DNA of 64,000 nt from NCBI GenBank assembly GCA_023957775.1, contig JAMLGR010000001.1, forward strand, positions 186,001-250,000. The letters run 5' to 3'. This document shows, in pieces, positions 33,398-42,132 of the stretch. This DNA is from Fimbriimonadaceae bacterium. GTDB taxonomy: Bacteria > Armatimonadota > Fimbriimonadia > Fimbriimonadales > Fimbriimonadaceae. The translations under genes and the position numbers were made by a program. Each line of letters starts with the position of its first letter. Within the stretch, counting starts at the first letter, position 1. The notes beneath the pieces were generated by a model that did not search any database, was not told the DNA's origin, and saw only the letters and a list, made by a program, of their open reading frames with translations.

Positions 33398-33745
33398 ATG
33401 ACCTCAGCAGAAAAAACCAAATCCATCATCCATTTCGTCGAAGACATGAAGGGTGAGCAGATCGAAACGTTGGATGTCCACGAGAAGACGTCGGTGGCCG
33501 ATACGTTCATCGTTTGCAGCGGCACGAGCGACCGGCACGTCGCTTCGATCGCCGAGCGGGTGGCGGAACGCATGAAGAAGGAACACCAAGAGCCTCCGCT
33601 CCGCATCGAGGGAGACAACAGCGGGTGGGTTCTCCAAGACTACGGAGACGTCATCCTCCATGTGATGCGCGACGAGCAGCGACAGTTTTATGACCTGGAG
33701 ACGCTATGGAAGATGATGCCACGCGACCCGAGTCTGGGGGTCTAG
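33398..33745 (+). CDS. rsfS: Ribosomal silencing factor RsfS
   Basis: 115 aa Iojap family: IETLDVHEKTSVADTFIVCSGTSDRHVASIAERV ... EGDNSGWVLQDYGDVILHVM. Binds uL14 and blocks subunit joining. Standard partner of nadD. The last 40 nt overlap the start of the next gene in another frame. Confidence 0.95.
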   Translation: MTSAEKTKSIIHFVEDMKGEQIETLDVHEKTSVADTFIVCSGTSDRHVASIAERVAERMKKEHQEPPLRIEGDNSGWVLQDYGDVILHVMRDEQRQFYDLETLWKMMPRDPSLGV

Positions 33746-34572
33746 AGCCCGGTCTCGACCCGGCCGAGCGCCTCCGCCAACTCGAGGCCGAGATGCAGAG
33801 GCTCAAAGAGGCGCTCGGCGCCCAGGAAGCCGCCTCCGCCCCGAACCCCGACGAACCCGAATCTGAAGAGGCGGAAACGGAGCAAGATCCGGTGAAACTC
33901 GCGGAGGCGGAGGATCTTGTGCGACGTGCCATGGTCGCCAAAAGAAGGGGCCAGAAGGAGGAGGCCACTTCCCTGTTCAAAGCGGCGGAGGCGGTGGCCC
34001 CCCACGCTCCCGCCGTCCTCGAGGCGCTCGGAGACGATCTCTCCGAACGCGGGCAGACGAAACAGGCGATCGCGGTCTACGCGCGCGCCATCAAAGCGTC
34101 CCCTGGGAACATCGGCCTGGAACGCAAGCACGCGAACCTCGCGCTGCGCCTCTCCGGAGCGTTGACGGTGGAGGAGCAGCTCCGCAGCGGCCTCTCCGAG
34201 GGAGCTCCGGACAGCGTCGCCAGCGCGAAGGTCGCCGTGCTGCTCTCGGTCTTGATCCCCGGCCTTGGCCAGATGGTCACGAACCGCGTCGGTCTGGGAA
34301 TCACGATGCTGGCACTGTGGATTTTCGGGTGGGTCCCCGCGCTCACGGTCACCGATGCCGCCGGCCACCGCGCCTTCAGCAACCTGCCCGGCATGTTGAT
34401 GGGTCGCAGCGGAGCCGACGTTCCGGTGCTGGTCCTACTCGGAGTCGGGGTGGCCGTTCTCGTCCACCTCTCCTCGATCGCCGAGGCCAGCATGCACGTC
34501 CCCAAGGGCACGAAGGGCCGCAGACAGCCCGTGGATCGCCCCAAACCTCCGGTGGACCTCCCCTTCGAGTAG
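33706..34572 (+). CDS. TPR protein with C-terminal membrane (TM2-like) domain
   Basis: 288 aa. An acidic N-terminal coiled-coil (LRQLEAEMQRLKEAL), two TPR-like units (LVRRAMVAKRRGQKEEATSLFKAAEAV, LSERGQTKQAIAVYARAIKASP), then a hydrophobic region KVAVLLSVLIPGLGQMVTNRVGLGITMLALWIF like the small protein at 6244, and a third helix before a basic tail. Starts at ATG 33706 inside the last 40 nt of rsfS, so it is translationally coupled. Function unknown. Confidence 0.72.
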   Translation: MEDDATRPESGGLEPGLDPAERLRQLEAEMQRLKEALGAQEAASAPNPDEPESEEAETEQDPVKLAEAEDLVRRAMVAKRRGQKEEATSLFKAAEAVAPHAPAVLEALGDDLSERGQTKQAIAVYARAIKASPGNIGLERKHANLALRLSGALTVEEQLRSGLSEGAPDSVASAKVAVLLSVLIPGLGQMVTNRVGLGITMLALWIFGWVPALTVTDAAGHRAFSNLPGMLMGRSGADVPVLVLLGVGVAVLVHLSSIAEASMHVPKGTKGRRQPVDRPKPPVDLPFE

Positions 34573-34584
34573 GCCTGGTCGGAC

Positions 34585-34603
34585 ACGCCCGTCGAGCGGG
34601 CGT
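34585..34603. repeat. REP-like palindrome, copy d
   Basis: ACGCCCG-TCGAG-CGGGCGT with CGCACC after it, between the convergent TPR and translin-family genes. Confidence 0.7.
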
Positions 34604-34621
34604 CGCACCTTCTCCCGGCAG

Positions 34622-35260
34622 CTACTTCCCCAAGGCTTCGCGCGTCTTTCGCAGCTCTTCGACGAGCGCTTGCTGGGACACCGTGGCCGTCAGATCGCTC
34701 CGCGTCCTTTCGATGACCGCCCTGAGCGCATCGCACGTCCTTCGCAGCCCGCCCGTCATTGAGTCCGGGAAGTCGAACGTGATCAGCTCGTCGTAAATCC
34801 CCTCCATGAGACCCAGGATGCGCTCGGCCTCGGCGTGGTGGCCGGACCGCATCTCGTCGAGCGCGTAGCGCCGCACCTCGCTGGCGGCTTCCCCCATTCC
34901 GTTCAGATAGGCCATCGGCGTGGCGCCCAAATCCTCGGGCTTGGGAAACGGGCGACCGTGGACGATCGCCAACACGGCCGCCGCCTCGACCATCTCCTTC
35001 TCCGCATCCGGCAAGTACCCCGCGTGGTACAGCCCCTGATGCGGGCGCAGGGCCTCCCGGGCGGACTCGGCCATGGCCTTGGCCTCGGCCAGCAGGGCCT
35101 CCGCCTCGTCGAATTGGTGCCGGTGCACGTGGCGGATGCATTTGGAGGAGAGCTGAATCAGCTTGCGGCACCGCGTCAACCCGGCCTCCCGTGCCTCGTG
35201 CATGCCTTGGGCGTGCTCCCTCAGCGACTCGACGATCTGCTCCCAGCCGGTGGAATCCAT
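34622..35260 (-). CDS. Translin-family protein
   Basis: 212 aa, all helical. Conserved for translin: HRHQFDEAEALLAEAKAMAESA, HQGLYHAGYLPDAEKEMVEAA, LGATPMAYLNGMGEAASEVRRYALDEMRSG and LITFDFPDSMTGGLRRTCDALRAVIERTRSDLT, where the acidic and Arg residues map to the RNA-binding or C3PO-type interface. Translin and TRAX are eukaryotic and archaeal RNA/ssDNA-binding octamers; bacterial members are rare. ATG 35260 follows GATAAT by 5 nt. Divergence from radC side; own transcript likely. Confidence 0.83.
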   Translation of the reverse strand: MDSTGWEQIVESLREHAQGMHEAREAGLTRCRKLIQLSSKCIRHVHRHQFDEAEALLAEAKAMAESAREALRPHQGLYHAGYLPDAEKEMVEAAAVLAIVHGRPFPKPEDLGATPMAYLNGMGEAASEVRRYALDEMRSGHHAEAERILGLMEGIYDELITFDFPDSMTGGLRRTCDALRAVIERTRSDLTATVSQQALVEELRKTREALGK

Positions 35261-35265
35261 GGCTG

Positions 35266-35271
35266 ATTATC
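35266..35271 (-). promoter_or_regulatory. -10 box GATAAT, leaderless-type, for the translin gene
   Basis: GATAAT on the minus strand, 5 nt before ATG 35260. Confidence 0.45.
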
Positions 35272-35301
35272 TCCGGTTCCCTCCATCGGACGCTCGGCTG
35301 C

Positions 35302-35958
35302 CTACATCAGGCCCCGCGAACGAAGGCTCACCCAATCGGGATCGCCCAAGATCACGTGGTCGTGGACCGGGATGTCGAGCGAGCTGCCGACGTCCACGAG
35401 CCGCGCCGTCACCTCCAGGTCCTCCGGAGAGGGCGTCGGGTCGCCGCTCGGGTGGTTGTGGACGACCACAAGGCTCGAAGCGCCCTCCCTCACGGCCTCG
35501 CGGAACACTTCGCGTGGCCCCACCACGGACATCGTGAGCGTGCCGATGTGGATCGTGGAGATCTTGAGAATCCGGTTTTTTGCGTCGAGAAGCACCGCGA
35601 CGAAGTGCTCGCGCTTTTCGCTTCGGAGGTGCTCGAGGCGCGCGACCACGTCTTCGGGTCTTGAAACGGAGTCCGGAATCCCCCGGCCACCTCCCGCGGC
35701 CCGCCGGCCGAGTTCAAGGAGCGCCTGGTTGCGAAGGGACTCGAACGGCTCCAGGCCCGTCAGCTCGCGGACTTCGTCGGCACCCGCGTCCGAGAGCCGC
35801 GCCAGAGGCTCGTACCGCTTGAGGAGCCGGCGTCCGACCTCTTCCGAGACGTCGGTCTCCCTCCGCGCAAAGGCCACGGCGAGCAGATCCACCGTCGTGG
35901 AAGCGCGGCAACCCGCCGCCCGCACGCGTTCGAGAGCACCCAAGGTACGTCCATCCAT
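35302..35958 (-). CDS. radC: RadC/MPN (JAB1) domain DNA repair-type protein
   Basis: 218 aa from ATG 35958. N-terminal helix-hairpin-helix half (LARLSDAGADEVRELTGLEPFES) and the MPN+ metal site HNHPSGDPTPSPEDLEVTARL preceded by the catalytic Glu in the VGPREVFREA segment. RadC-type proteins are linked to DNA repair or transformation but their reaction is unproven. The frame runs a further 29 codons upstream through a GGCCCAA repeat array; the conserved start (MDGRTLGALERVR) is at 35958. Confidence 0.88.
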   Translation of the reverse strand: MDGRTLGALERVRAAGCRASTTVDLLAVAFARRETDVSEEVGRRLLKRYEPLARLSDAGADEVRELTGLEPFESLRNQALLELGRRAAGGGRGIPDSVSRPEDVVARLEHLRSEKREHFVAVLLDAKNRILKISTIHIGTLTMSVVGPREVFREAVREGASSLVVVHNHPSGDPTPSPEDLEVTARLVDVGSSLDIPVHDHVILGDPDWVSLRSRGLM

Positions 35959-35996
35959 AAGAGGTACCTTCGACGCACGCAAGCGCCTTCCTCCAA

Positions 35997-36052
35997 GAAC
36001 GAAGGCCCAAGGCCAAAGCCCCAAGGCCCAAAGCCCAAGGCCCAAGGCCTAA
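35997..36052. repeat. Heptanucleotide tandem repeat, GGCCCAA family (8 units)
   Basis: Period-7 array on the plus strand: GAACGAA, then GGCCCAA, GGCCAAA, GCCCCAA, GGCCCAA, AGCCCAA, GGCCCAA, GGCCTAA. It separates the radC start from the stop codon of the GH109 gene (36049-36051), which lies inside the last unit. Same family as arrays near 61879 and 63604. Confidence 0.85.
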
Positions 36053-37425
36053 CCTACGATGCCGAGAGGCTTCATCGACTTCCACTTCCCACGCGTGAAG
36101 TCCGGGAAGTCCATCGAGCGTCCCCGGTGGGCGACCGACGCCTCGCTGAGGGGGCCGACCGAGGACCAGGTGGCCGCGTCGTACACGTCCTGGTCGAGGG
36201 GCTCGCCGTTGCGCAGGCAGTAGACGATCCGCCACAGCATCACAAAGTCCATCCCGCCATGGCCGCCCGCCTTCACGGCTTCTTCGCCAACGCGGTTCCA
36301 CAGGGGGTGCTCGTACTGGTCGTAGAGAGCCTTCAAGTCGTCGCCCTCGCTCCAGTCTTCGGTCGTCTTGGTCTTCCCCTCGATCACGCAACGGTCCGGA
36401 AAGCCGCCCCAGGCTCCGGCCGTGCCCTGGATGAAATTGAGCCGCGAGTACGGTCTGGGAAGCTGCTCGTCCCACTGGATCATCAGAGTCCTGCCCAAGA
36501 CCGTCTTGGCGATCGACGTGTTGAGATCGCCGCAGACGAACTTCTGCTTCCGGCGGATGCTTCCCTCGGGAAAATTCTTCTCCGCGTAGAGGGCGCGCGA
36601 ACGCGACGGGCAGCTCACCGAGCACAGGAAGTCGAGCCGGTCCCCGCGGTTGATGTTCATGTACTGGGCCACGGGGCCGAGTCCATGCGTGGGGTAGAGG
36701 TTGCCGTTGCGTTTCGTGTAGTGCGTCGTGCGCCAGGAGCCCGTGCCCCGCTCGATCTCGTGCATCTGTCCGCGAAGGTCGTGGATGTACGCGGCTTCGC
36801 CGTGGAGGAGCTCGCCGAACACGCCTTGGCGGCACATGTTCAGCACCATGAGCTCTTCACGCCCGTAGTTGACGTTCTCCATCATCATGCAGTGCCGCTG
36901 CGTCTTCTCGGCGGTGTCCACCAGTTTCCAACAGTCTTCAATCGTGTACGCCGCAGGCACCTCGGTGAACGCGTGCTTTCCGCGCTCCATGGCCCCGACG
37001 GCCATCCGGACATGCTCCTCCCAAGGCGTGGCGATGATCACCATGTCGATATCGTCGCGATCGAGCATCCGCTTGAAGTCGTCCGGGCCCTTGGTGTAGG
37101 CGGCGGGTTCGGGGCGTCCCTTGTCCACGCAGCGCTTCACGCTGCGCATGCAGGTGGGTTCTTGCGTGTCGCAGATCGCCTTGATCTCGACTCCGTCCAT
37201 CAGCAGCATCTGCGCGACGTGCCCGCTGCCGCGCGCGCCCACGCCGATGAACGCTGCGCGCACCGTATCGAGTTTGGGGGCATTGAACCCCGCCACCGAA
37301 CGCCCTTGGGGCGCGGGCGCACCGGGTTGGGACGTGCCTTTGGCGGCGAGGCCGCCGACGGCAACCGTGGCGCCCGCGGCGCCCACGGTCTTAAGAAATT
37401 CGCGACGATCGATCTTGTTGGACAT
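36049..37425 (-). CDS. GH109-type Gfo/Idh/MocA oxidoreductase, Tat-exported
   Basis: 458 aa. Signal NKIDRREFLKTVGAAGATVAVGGLA has the RREFL twin-arginine motif. The NAD-binding part has FIGVGARGSGHVAQMLL, and the following signatures (ATPWEEHVRMAVGAMERGKHAFTEVPAAYTIEDCWKLVDTAEKT, NVNYGREELMVLNMCRQGVFGELLHGEAAYIHDLR, YPTHGLGPVAQYMNINRGDR) match GH109 alpha-N-acetylgalactosaminidases with a bound NAD. Likely a periplasmic glycosidase; substrate inferred. ATG 37425 has TATACT 10 nt upstream. Confidence 0.88.
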   Translation of the reverse strand: MSNKIDRREFLKTVGAAGATVAVGGLAAKGTSQPGAPAPQGRSVAGFNAPKLDTVRAAFIGVGARGSGHVAQMLLMDGVEIKAICDTQEPTCMRSVKRCVDKGRPEPAAYTKGPDDFKRMLDRDDIDMVIIATPWEEHVRMAVGAMERGKHAFTEVPAAYTIEDCWKLVDTAEKTQRHCMMMENVNYGREELMVLNMCRQGVFGELLHGEAAYIHDLRGQMHEIERGTGSWRTTHYTKRNGNLYPTHGLGPVAQYMNINRGDRLDFLCSVSCPSRSRALYAEKNFPEGSIRRKQKFVCGDLNTSIAKTVLGRTLMIQWDEQLPRPYSRLNFIQGTAGAWGGFPDRCVIEGKTKTTEDWSEGDDLKALYDQYEHPLWNRVGEEAVKAGGHGGMDFVMLWRIVYCLRNGEPLDQDVYDAATWSSVGPLSEASVAHRGRSMDFPDFTRGKWKSMKPLGIVG

Positions 37426-37435
37426 GGGTGGTTTG

Positions 37436-37468
37436 AGTATATCCGCGGGCGAATTGCAAGGTCATACT
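37436..37468. promoter_or_regulatory. Divergent promoters between GH109 and the orphan gene
   Basis: TATACT on the minus strand (37436-37441) for GH109 and CATACT on the plus strand (37463-37468), 6 nt before GTG 37475, share a 49-nt intergenic space. Confidence 0.45.
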
Positions 37469-37474
37469 GAGTTC

Positions 37475-38605
37475 GTGGCCACGGCCGGATCGATCGAAGG
37501 TAAGTCCAAAGAGGCGCGGGGACTCCACTCAGACGGCTTCGCACTCGCGTTCGCCTTCGCCGTTCTCCTCTTTGGGCTCGCAAGCAGCTCCATTTCTAGG
37601 CCCCCGAGGGCAGATATTCACCGTGACCTCTCAATCGGCGGCGGGTTGGCCGCCATCGTCCTCGCCTTGCTCACGGCCCGTCCAAGAAGCCGCGAATGGG
37701 TCAGCACCATCACACTGCTCCTCGCCGTTGCCGGACTATGGGGGCAATTCGACAACTACCTGGCGAACTACACTGACTATCCTTGGCTCTTTCTCGTGCC
37801 AGCACTCCTGTTCTGCACCTTCGGATCCTTGCTGAGGGGTCTCCGAGTAACCGCAACCCTGATGGCACTGATCTTTGTCGCTTGGTTTGGGCCCATCTTG
37901 GTGCCTGAAAGGACGGATCTCCCGCTCTCGCAGCGTGAAGGCGACACTGTGGCAACCCTCCGATCGCTCGCCGGGAAGACAGTGATCGAACTCCGAGGAC
38001 CCGCCGATCGAGACATCGCCGAGATCTTCAACCTCGACACGGTCGACCTCCAGGGACAAGTCGGACCGTTGATCCATTTGGACCTCAAGGGTCGGAGATT
38101 CCACATTGAACCGACGGCTCGAAACGTTGTCGTGCTGAGCCCACTCGACGCTCCGAGTTGGGTGCGCAGCATCGGGATTCGCCTGCAGGTTGCGCGATGG
38201 CCATCCCAGTCAGCCGTCTCCTTGGAGGTGCCTGCGCCCGGCTCTGGGACGCCAAAACCGCGGGAGGTTCACGAGCAAGGAGGAGGCCTCCAGCTGGCAA
38301 TTCGAGACGTCCGCATAAGCGAGACGACAAACAGATTGCCCCCGATTCCCTGCATTGCCCTCACGGCAACGACGGGCGGCCTACCCTACGGTGGTTGGCG
38401 CGCGCGCAGTCTACGCATTCGAGATCAGGAGGGTCACCTCCTCGAAGGCAACGCTGGAATGGTGATCGGGAAGCACGGGGGCGCGGACGTGTCAATCGAA
38501 ATCGCACCGATTCCCCGCAATTTGAAGTCCCTCCGGTTCGACCTCTACTCGGACGAGCAACTCGAAGCGGCCACTGTCGCGTTCTCATTTGACAGGGCCC
38601 CCTAG
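37475..38605 (+). CDS. Orphan membrane protein with soluble C-terminal domain, atypical composition
   Basis: 376 aa from GTG 37475 (VATAGSIEG). Four or five N-terminal hydrophobic helices (FALAFAFAVLLFGLAS, AAIVLALLTARP, TITLLLAVAGLW, LFLVPALLFCTFG, MALIFVAWFGPIL) then about 200 polar residues with no recognised domain. Codon choice differs from neighbours: AGA, AGG, ATA-like and A/T-ending codons are more frequent and local GC looks lower. It lies alone between a GH109 gene and a REP copy. Consistent with recent acquisition; function unknown. Confidence 0.6.
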   Translation: MATAGSIEGKSKEARGLHSDGFALAFAFAVLLFGLASSSISRPPRADIHRDLSIGGGLAAIVLALLTARPRSREWVSTITLLLAVAGLWGQFDNYLANYTDYPWLFLVPALLFCTFGSLLRGLRVTATLMALIFVAWFGPILVPERTDLPLSQREGDTVATLRSLAGKTVIELRGPADRDIAEIFNLDTVDLQGQVGPLIHLDLKGRRFHIEPTARNVVVLSPLDAPSWVRSIGIRLQVARWPSQSAVSLEVPAPGSGTPKPREVHEQGGGLQLAIRDVRISETTNRLPPIPCIALTATTGGLPYGGWRARSLRIRDQEGHLLEGNAGMVIGKHGGADVSIEIAPIPRNLKSLRFDLYSDEQLEAATVAFSFDRAP

Positions 38606-38617
38606 GCCTCGTCGAGG

Positions 38618-38638
38618 CACGCCCGTCGAGCGGGCGTG
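38618..38638. repeat. REP-like palindrome, copy e
   Basis: CACGCCCG-TCGAG-CGGGCGTG followed by GCACC, between the convergent orphan gene and ispG. Confidence 0.75.
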
Positions 38639-38657
38639 GCACCCCTCCCATACACGG

Positions 38658-39857
38658 TTAGTCCCGCATGGGGAGTCCGGTCAGCTGCTTCGGGGCGGCA
38701 TCCCCGGGCTCTTCCCAAACGCCCTCGGCCTTGAGCAGCGCGATGAGCTCCGCGACCCCCTCTTCCTGAGGGATGTTGTTCTTGACCACCTCGTGGCCCC
38801 TGTAGAGCGCGATCTTGCCGCCGGCCTGCCCCACGTAGCCGTAGTCGGCGTCCGCCATCTCGCCCGGGCCGTTCACGATGCAGCCCATCACGGCGATGTC
38901 GAGACCGCTCAGGTGGCCCGTGGCCTCCTTGACCTTGCGGAACACGCTCGGAAGGTCGAACTTCGTCCGCCCGCACGAGGGGCACGCGATGAACTCGGTC
39001 TTGGTGCGGCGCAGCCCCGTGGCCTGCAGGATGTCGTAGCACACCGAAATCTCGTTCAACGGGTCCTCGGCCAGAGAGACCCGGATCGTGTCGCCGATCC
39101 CTTCGTTGAGCAGCGTGGCGATCCCCGCGGTGGATTTGACGCGCGCGTACTGGCCGTCACCGGCCTCGGTCACACCCAGGTGGAGCGGGTAGTCGCTTCG
39201 TGAAGCGAACAACCGGTTGGCGGCGAGCATGATGGGTACGCGGCTGGCCTTGAGGGACACCACGATCTCCCGGAAATCGTGCTTCTCGCACAGGCGGATG
39301 TACTCGAGGGCGCTCTCCACCATGCCTTCGGGCGTGTCGCCCCACGTCACGAGCATGCGTTCGGCCAGCGAGCCGTGGTTCACGCCGACGCGCATCGCCG
39401 TTCCGTGCCGCTTGCACGCCTCGATCACCGGCACGAGGTTGGTCTCGATCGCCTCCAGCTCTTCCCGGTGCTCCTGTTCCGAGTACTCGACGGAGCGCTG
39501 GACCCGCTTGTTGAAGACGAACAGCCCCGGGTTGATGCGGACCTTGTCCACGTGCTTCGCCACCTCGACGGCGATCTGCGAGCCTTGGTGGTGCACGTCG
39601 GCCACGAGCGCCACGCCCGGCGTCCGTGCGCGAATCTCCTCCAGGCAACGGGCTTCGTTCAGGTTCGGGGTGGTCACTCGGACGATCTCGCACCCCACGG
39701 CGTGCAAAGCGAGAATCTGTTCGACGCACGCGCCGATGTTGCGGGTCTCCTCGGTGACCATCGATTGCACGATCACGGGATGTCCGCCGCCGATCGTGTG
39801 CGGCCCGACGCGGACGGCTCGGGTGGCGCGTCGCGGATAGTTCGACTCGAGGCTCAT
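38658..39857 (-). CDS. ispG: 4-hydroxy-3-methylbut-2-enyl diphosphate synthase
   Basis: 399 aa of the bacterial IspG type. TIM-barrel start [18 protein letters not shown], substrate-binding RINPGLFVF and RVGVNHGSL, and the 4Fe-4S cysteines in [10 protein letters not shown] and [11 protein letters not shown]. Reduces MEcPP to HMBPP in the methylerythritol pathway to isoprenoids. ATG 39857 has a GGGAG site and a CACAAT-type -10; it is divergent from the EF-G-like gene. Confidence 0.96.
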   Translation of the reverse strand: MSLESNYPRRATRAVRVGPHTIGGGHPVIVQSMVTEETRNIGACVEQILALHAVGCEIVRVTTPNLNEARCLEEIRARTPGVALVADVHHQGSQIAVEVAKHVDKVRINPGLFVFNKRVQRSVEYSEQEHREELEAIETNLVPVIEACKRHGTAMRVGVNHGSLAERMLVTWGDTPEGMVESALEYIRLCEKHDFREIVVSLKASRVPIMLAANRLFASRSDYPLHLGVTEAGDGQYARVKSTAGIATLLNEGIGDTIRVSLAEDPLNEISVCYDILQATGLRRTKTEFIACPSCGRTKFDLPSVFRKVKEATGHLSGLDIAVMGCIVNGPGEMADADYGYVGQAGGKIALYRGHEVVKNNIPQEEGVAELIALLKAEGVWEEPGDAAPKQLTGLPMRD

Positions 39858-39895
39858 ACGGCTCCCATTGTGACAGGTGGGGCGGCTCCAGAGGC

Positions 39896-39901
39896 TAAAC
39901 T
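39896..39901 (+). promoter_or_regulatory. -10 box TAAACT for the EF-G-like gene
   Basis: TAAACT about 70 nt before GTG 39974, leaving a leader that carries a GGAGG site. Contrasts with the leaderless use of the same hexamer at selA and ffh. Confidence 0.45.
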
Positions 39902-39973
39902 AGGACGGGTTCCGGCAGGACCCCGCCCATCGCGGGACGAACTGGAGAACCTATTCCCTATCGGAGGATCTGA

Positions 39974-42046
39974 GTGAAGCAGTACAGCGCGGACAAGATA
40001 CGCAACATCGCCATTGTCGGACACGGCGGAGCGGGCAAAACCATGCTCGTGGAGCACCTGCTCTACACCGCCGGAGCGACCGAGCGCGTGGGGTCCGTGG
40101 ACGGCGGAAACACGCAGAGCGACTTCGATCCGCTGGAAATCCGCCGAAAGATCAGCCTGTCCGCGAGCGTGGTGCCCCTGGAGTGGAACGACACGAAGAT
40201 CAACCTCATCGACGTTCCCGGCTACCCCGATTTCATCGGCGACCTGCACGGGGTCGCACGCGTCGTCGAATCCATGATCATCGTGTGCGAGGCCAAGTCC
40301 GACCTCGACGTGGGCTTCGAACTCGCGTGGGAGGTCGCCGAGCAGTACGGCTTGGCCCGGTGCATCTTCGTCAACAAGCTGGAGCGGGACAACGCCGACT
40401 TCGACGGGCTGATGAACACGCTCCACACGATGTACGGCAAGAAGGTCGTCTCCACCCAGATTCCCATCGGCCACCAGGCCGCGTTCAGCGGCGTGCTCGA
40501 CCTGCTGAACATGAAGGTGTACAAGGGCCAGGACCGGGGCACCCAGGTCGAAGACGCCCCTGCCGGCTACAAGGAAGAGGCCGCCAAGCGCCGCGAGAAG
40601 ATGATGGATGCGGCCGCCGAGGGCGACGACGAGTTGATGCTCAAGTATCTCGAGGGCGAAGCGCTCACGACCGAGGAGATCGAGCACGGCCTGCTGGTGG
40701 GCGTCGAGACCGGCAAAGTCGTGCCGGTCCTGATCGGGTCCGCACAGACCGGCATCGGTGTGGCGACGCTCCTCGACCGAATCGTCGCAGAGCTTCCCTC
40801 CCCCGACGAGTTGCCCAAAGAGATCGACGGCAAGAAGCTGACGCCCGATCCCAAAGGCCCGCTCGCCGCGTTCATTTTCAAGAGCACGGCCGACCCCTAC
40901 GTCGGCAAGATCAGCTACGCCCGTGTCTTCAGCGGCACGATCAAGGCCGACGACCACGTGCTGAACATGAACACGGGTCAAGACGAGCGCCTGCACAATC
41001 TCTTCTATCCGCACGGCAAGGGTCAGGAGCCCGCCACCGAGGTGGTGGCAGGCGACATTTGTGCCATCGCCAAGCTCCAGGACACGCACACCGGAGACAC
41101 CCTCAGCACCTCGAAGGACAAGATTCAACTCCCCCCGCTGGAGTTTCCCGAACCGATCTACCGCATTGCCATCAAGCCGGCCACCAAGGCCGACGAGGAC
41201 AAACTGGGCGCCTCGATGCAAAAGTTGCTCGAGGAGGATCCCACGTTCCGCTACACGCGCGATCCCGTGCTGCATCAGGAGTTGCTCGAAGGGATGGGCG
41301 ACATCCACCTTGAGACCGTCATCGAGAAGCTGAAGTCGAAGTTCGGCGTGACCGTGACCACCGAGGAGGCCAAGGTTCCGTACCTCGAGACCATCCGCAA
41401 CGGTGCGAAAGCCCAGGGGCGGCACAAGAGGCAGACCGGCGGCAAGGGACAGTTCGGCGACTGCTGGCTCGAACTCGAACCTCTGGCGCGCGGCGAGGGC
41501 TTCCAGTTCGAAAACAAGGTCGTGGGCGGCGCGATTCCCAAGAACTTCATCCCAGCGGTTGAGAAGGGCGTGCGCGAGGCCATGGACCACGGATTCCTCG
41601 CGGGCTATCCCGTCGTGGACATCCGCGCCACGGTGTACGACGGCAGCTACCACGACGTGGACTCGAGCGAAATGGCGTTCAAGACCGCGGGCGCGATCGC
41701 GTTCCGGGCGGCCGCGCAGTCTGCGAACCCCGTGGTGCTCGAACCGGTGCTGAACGTCGAAGTCGACGTGCCCGACGAGTATGTGGGCGATGTCGTGGGA
41801 GACTTGAACGGCCGCCGTGGAAGGCTCCAAGGCATGGACGCGAGCGCTCCTGGCAAGCAGCGCGTCAACGCGCAGGTGCCGATGGCGACCATGACCCGGT
41901 ACGCCCTGGATCTCAGGTCGATCACCAAGGGCCGCGGCCGGTTCTCACAAAGCCTTTCGCACTACGACGAGCTGCCGCACAACGAGCAGCAGAGTCTGGT
42001 CGAAGAGTACGAGCGGCAGAAGGCCGCCCACGAGAGCGAGCACTAG
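39974..42046 (+). CDS. EF-G-like translational GTPase (EF-G2 type)
   Basis: 690 aa with all five EF-G domains. P-loop GHGGAGKT, G3 DVPGYPDF and G4 VNKLERDNADF differ from canonical EF-G, where G3 is DTPGHVDF with the catalytic His; here a Tyr is in that place, as in EF-G2/FusA2-type paralogues. Domain IV has QTGGKGQFGDCWLELEPLARGEGFQFENKVVGGAIPK and domain V HDVDSSEMAFKTAGAIAFRAAA. Start is GTG 39974 with GGAGG upstream. Probably not the housekeeping EF-G but a paralogue in translation or recycling. Confidence 0.88.
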   Translation: MKQYSADKIRNIAIVGHGGAGKTMLVEHLLYTAGATERVGSVDGGNTQSDFDPLEIRRKISLSASVVPLEWNDTKINLIDVPGYPDFIGDLHGVARVVESMIIVCEAKSDLDVGFELAWEVAEQYGLARCIFVNKLERDNADFDGLMNTLHTMYGKKVVSTQIPIGHQAAFSGVLDLLNMKVYKGQDRGTQVEDAPAGYKEEAAKRREKMMDAAAEGDDELMLKYLEGEALTTEEIEHGLLVGVETGKVVPVLIGSAQTGIGVATLLDRIVAELPSPDELPKEIDGKKLTPDPKGPLAAFIFKSTADPYVGKISYARVFSGTIKADDHVLNMNTGQDERLHNLFYPHGKGQEPATEVVAGDICAIAKLQDTHTGDTLSTSKDKIQLPPLEFPEPIYRIAIKPATKADEDKLGASMQKLLEEDPTFRYTRDPVLHQELLEGMGDIHLETVIEKLKSKFGVTVTTEEAKVPYLETIRNGAKAQGRHKRQTGGKGQFGDCWLELEPLARGEGFQFENKVVGGAIPKNFIPAVEKGVREAMDHGFLAGYPVVDIRATVYDGSYHDVDSSEMAFKTAGAIAFRAAAQSANPVVLEPVLNVEVDVPDEYVGDVVGDLNGRRGRLQGMDASAPGKQRVNAQVPMATMTRYALDLRSITKGRGRFSQSLSHYDELPHNEQQSLVEEYERQKAAHESEH

Positions 42047-42081
42047 TCCGAGTTTAGGTTGGCAAGGCGGGTGAAACGGAC

Positions 42082-42108
42082 GGTGCCACGCCCGCCCGAC
42101 CGGGCGTG
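42082..42108. repeat. REP-like palindrome, copy f
   Basis: GGTGCCACGCCCG, 6-nt loop, CGGGCGTG, between the convergent EF-G-like and HDOD genes. Same orientation as copy a. Confidence 0.7.
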
Positions 42109-42132
42109 CCCGCGTGAGCCAAATGCCAGCGT

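Noticed and set aside
36004-36045. N-terminal extension of RadC translated from the GGCCCAA array
   Set aside because: The extra 29 residues (MGLGLWALGLWPW) are repeat-derived; conserved RadC sequence begins at 35958.
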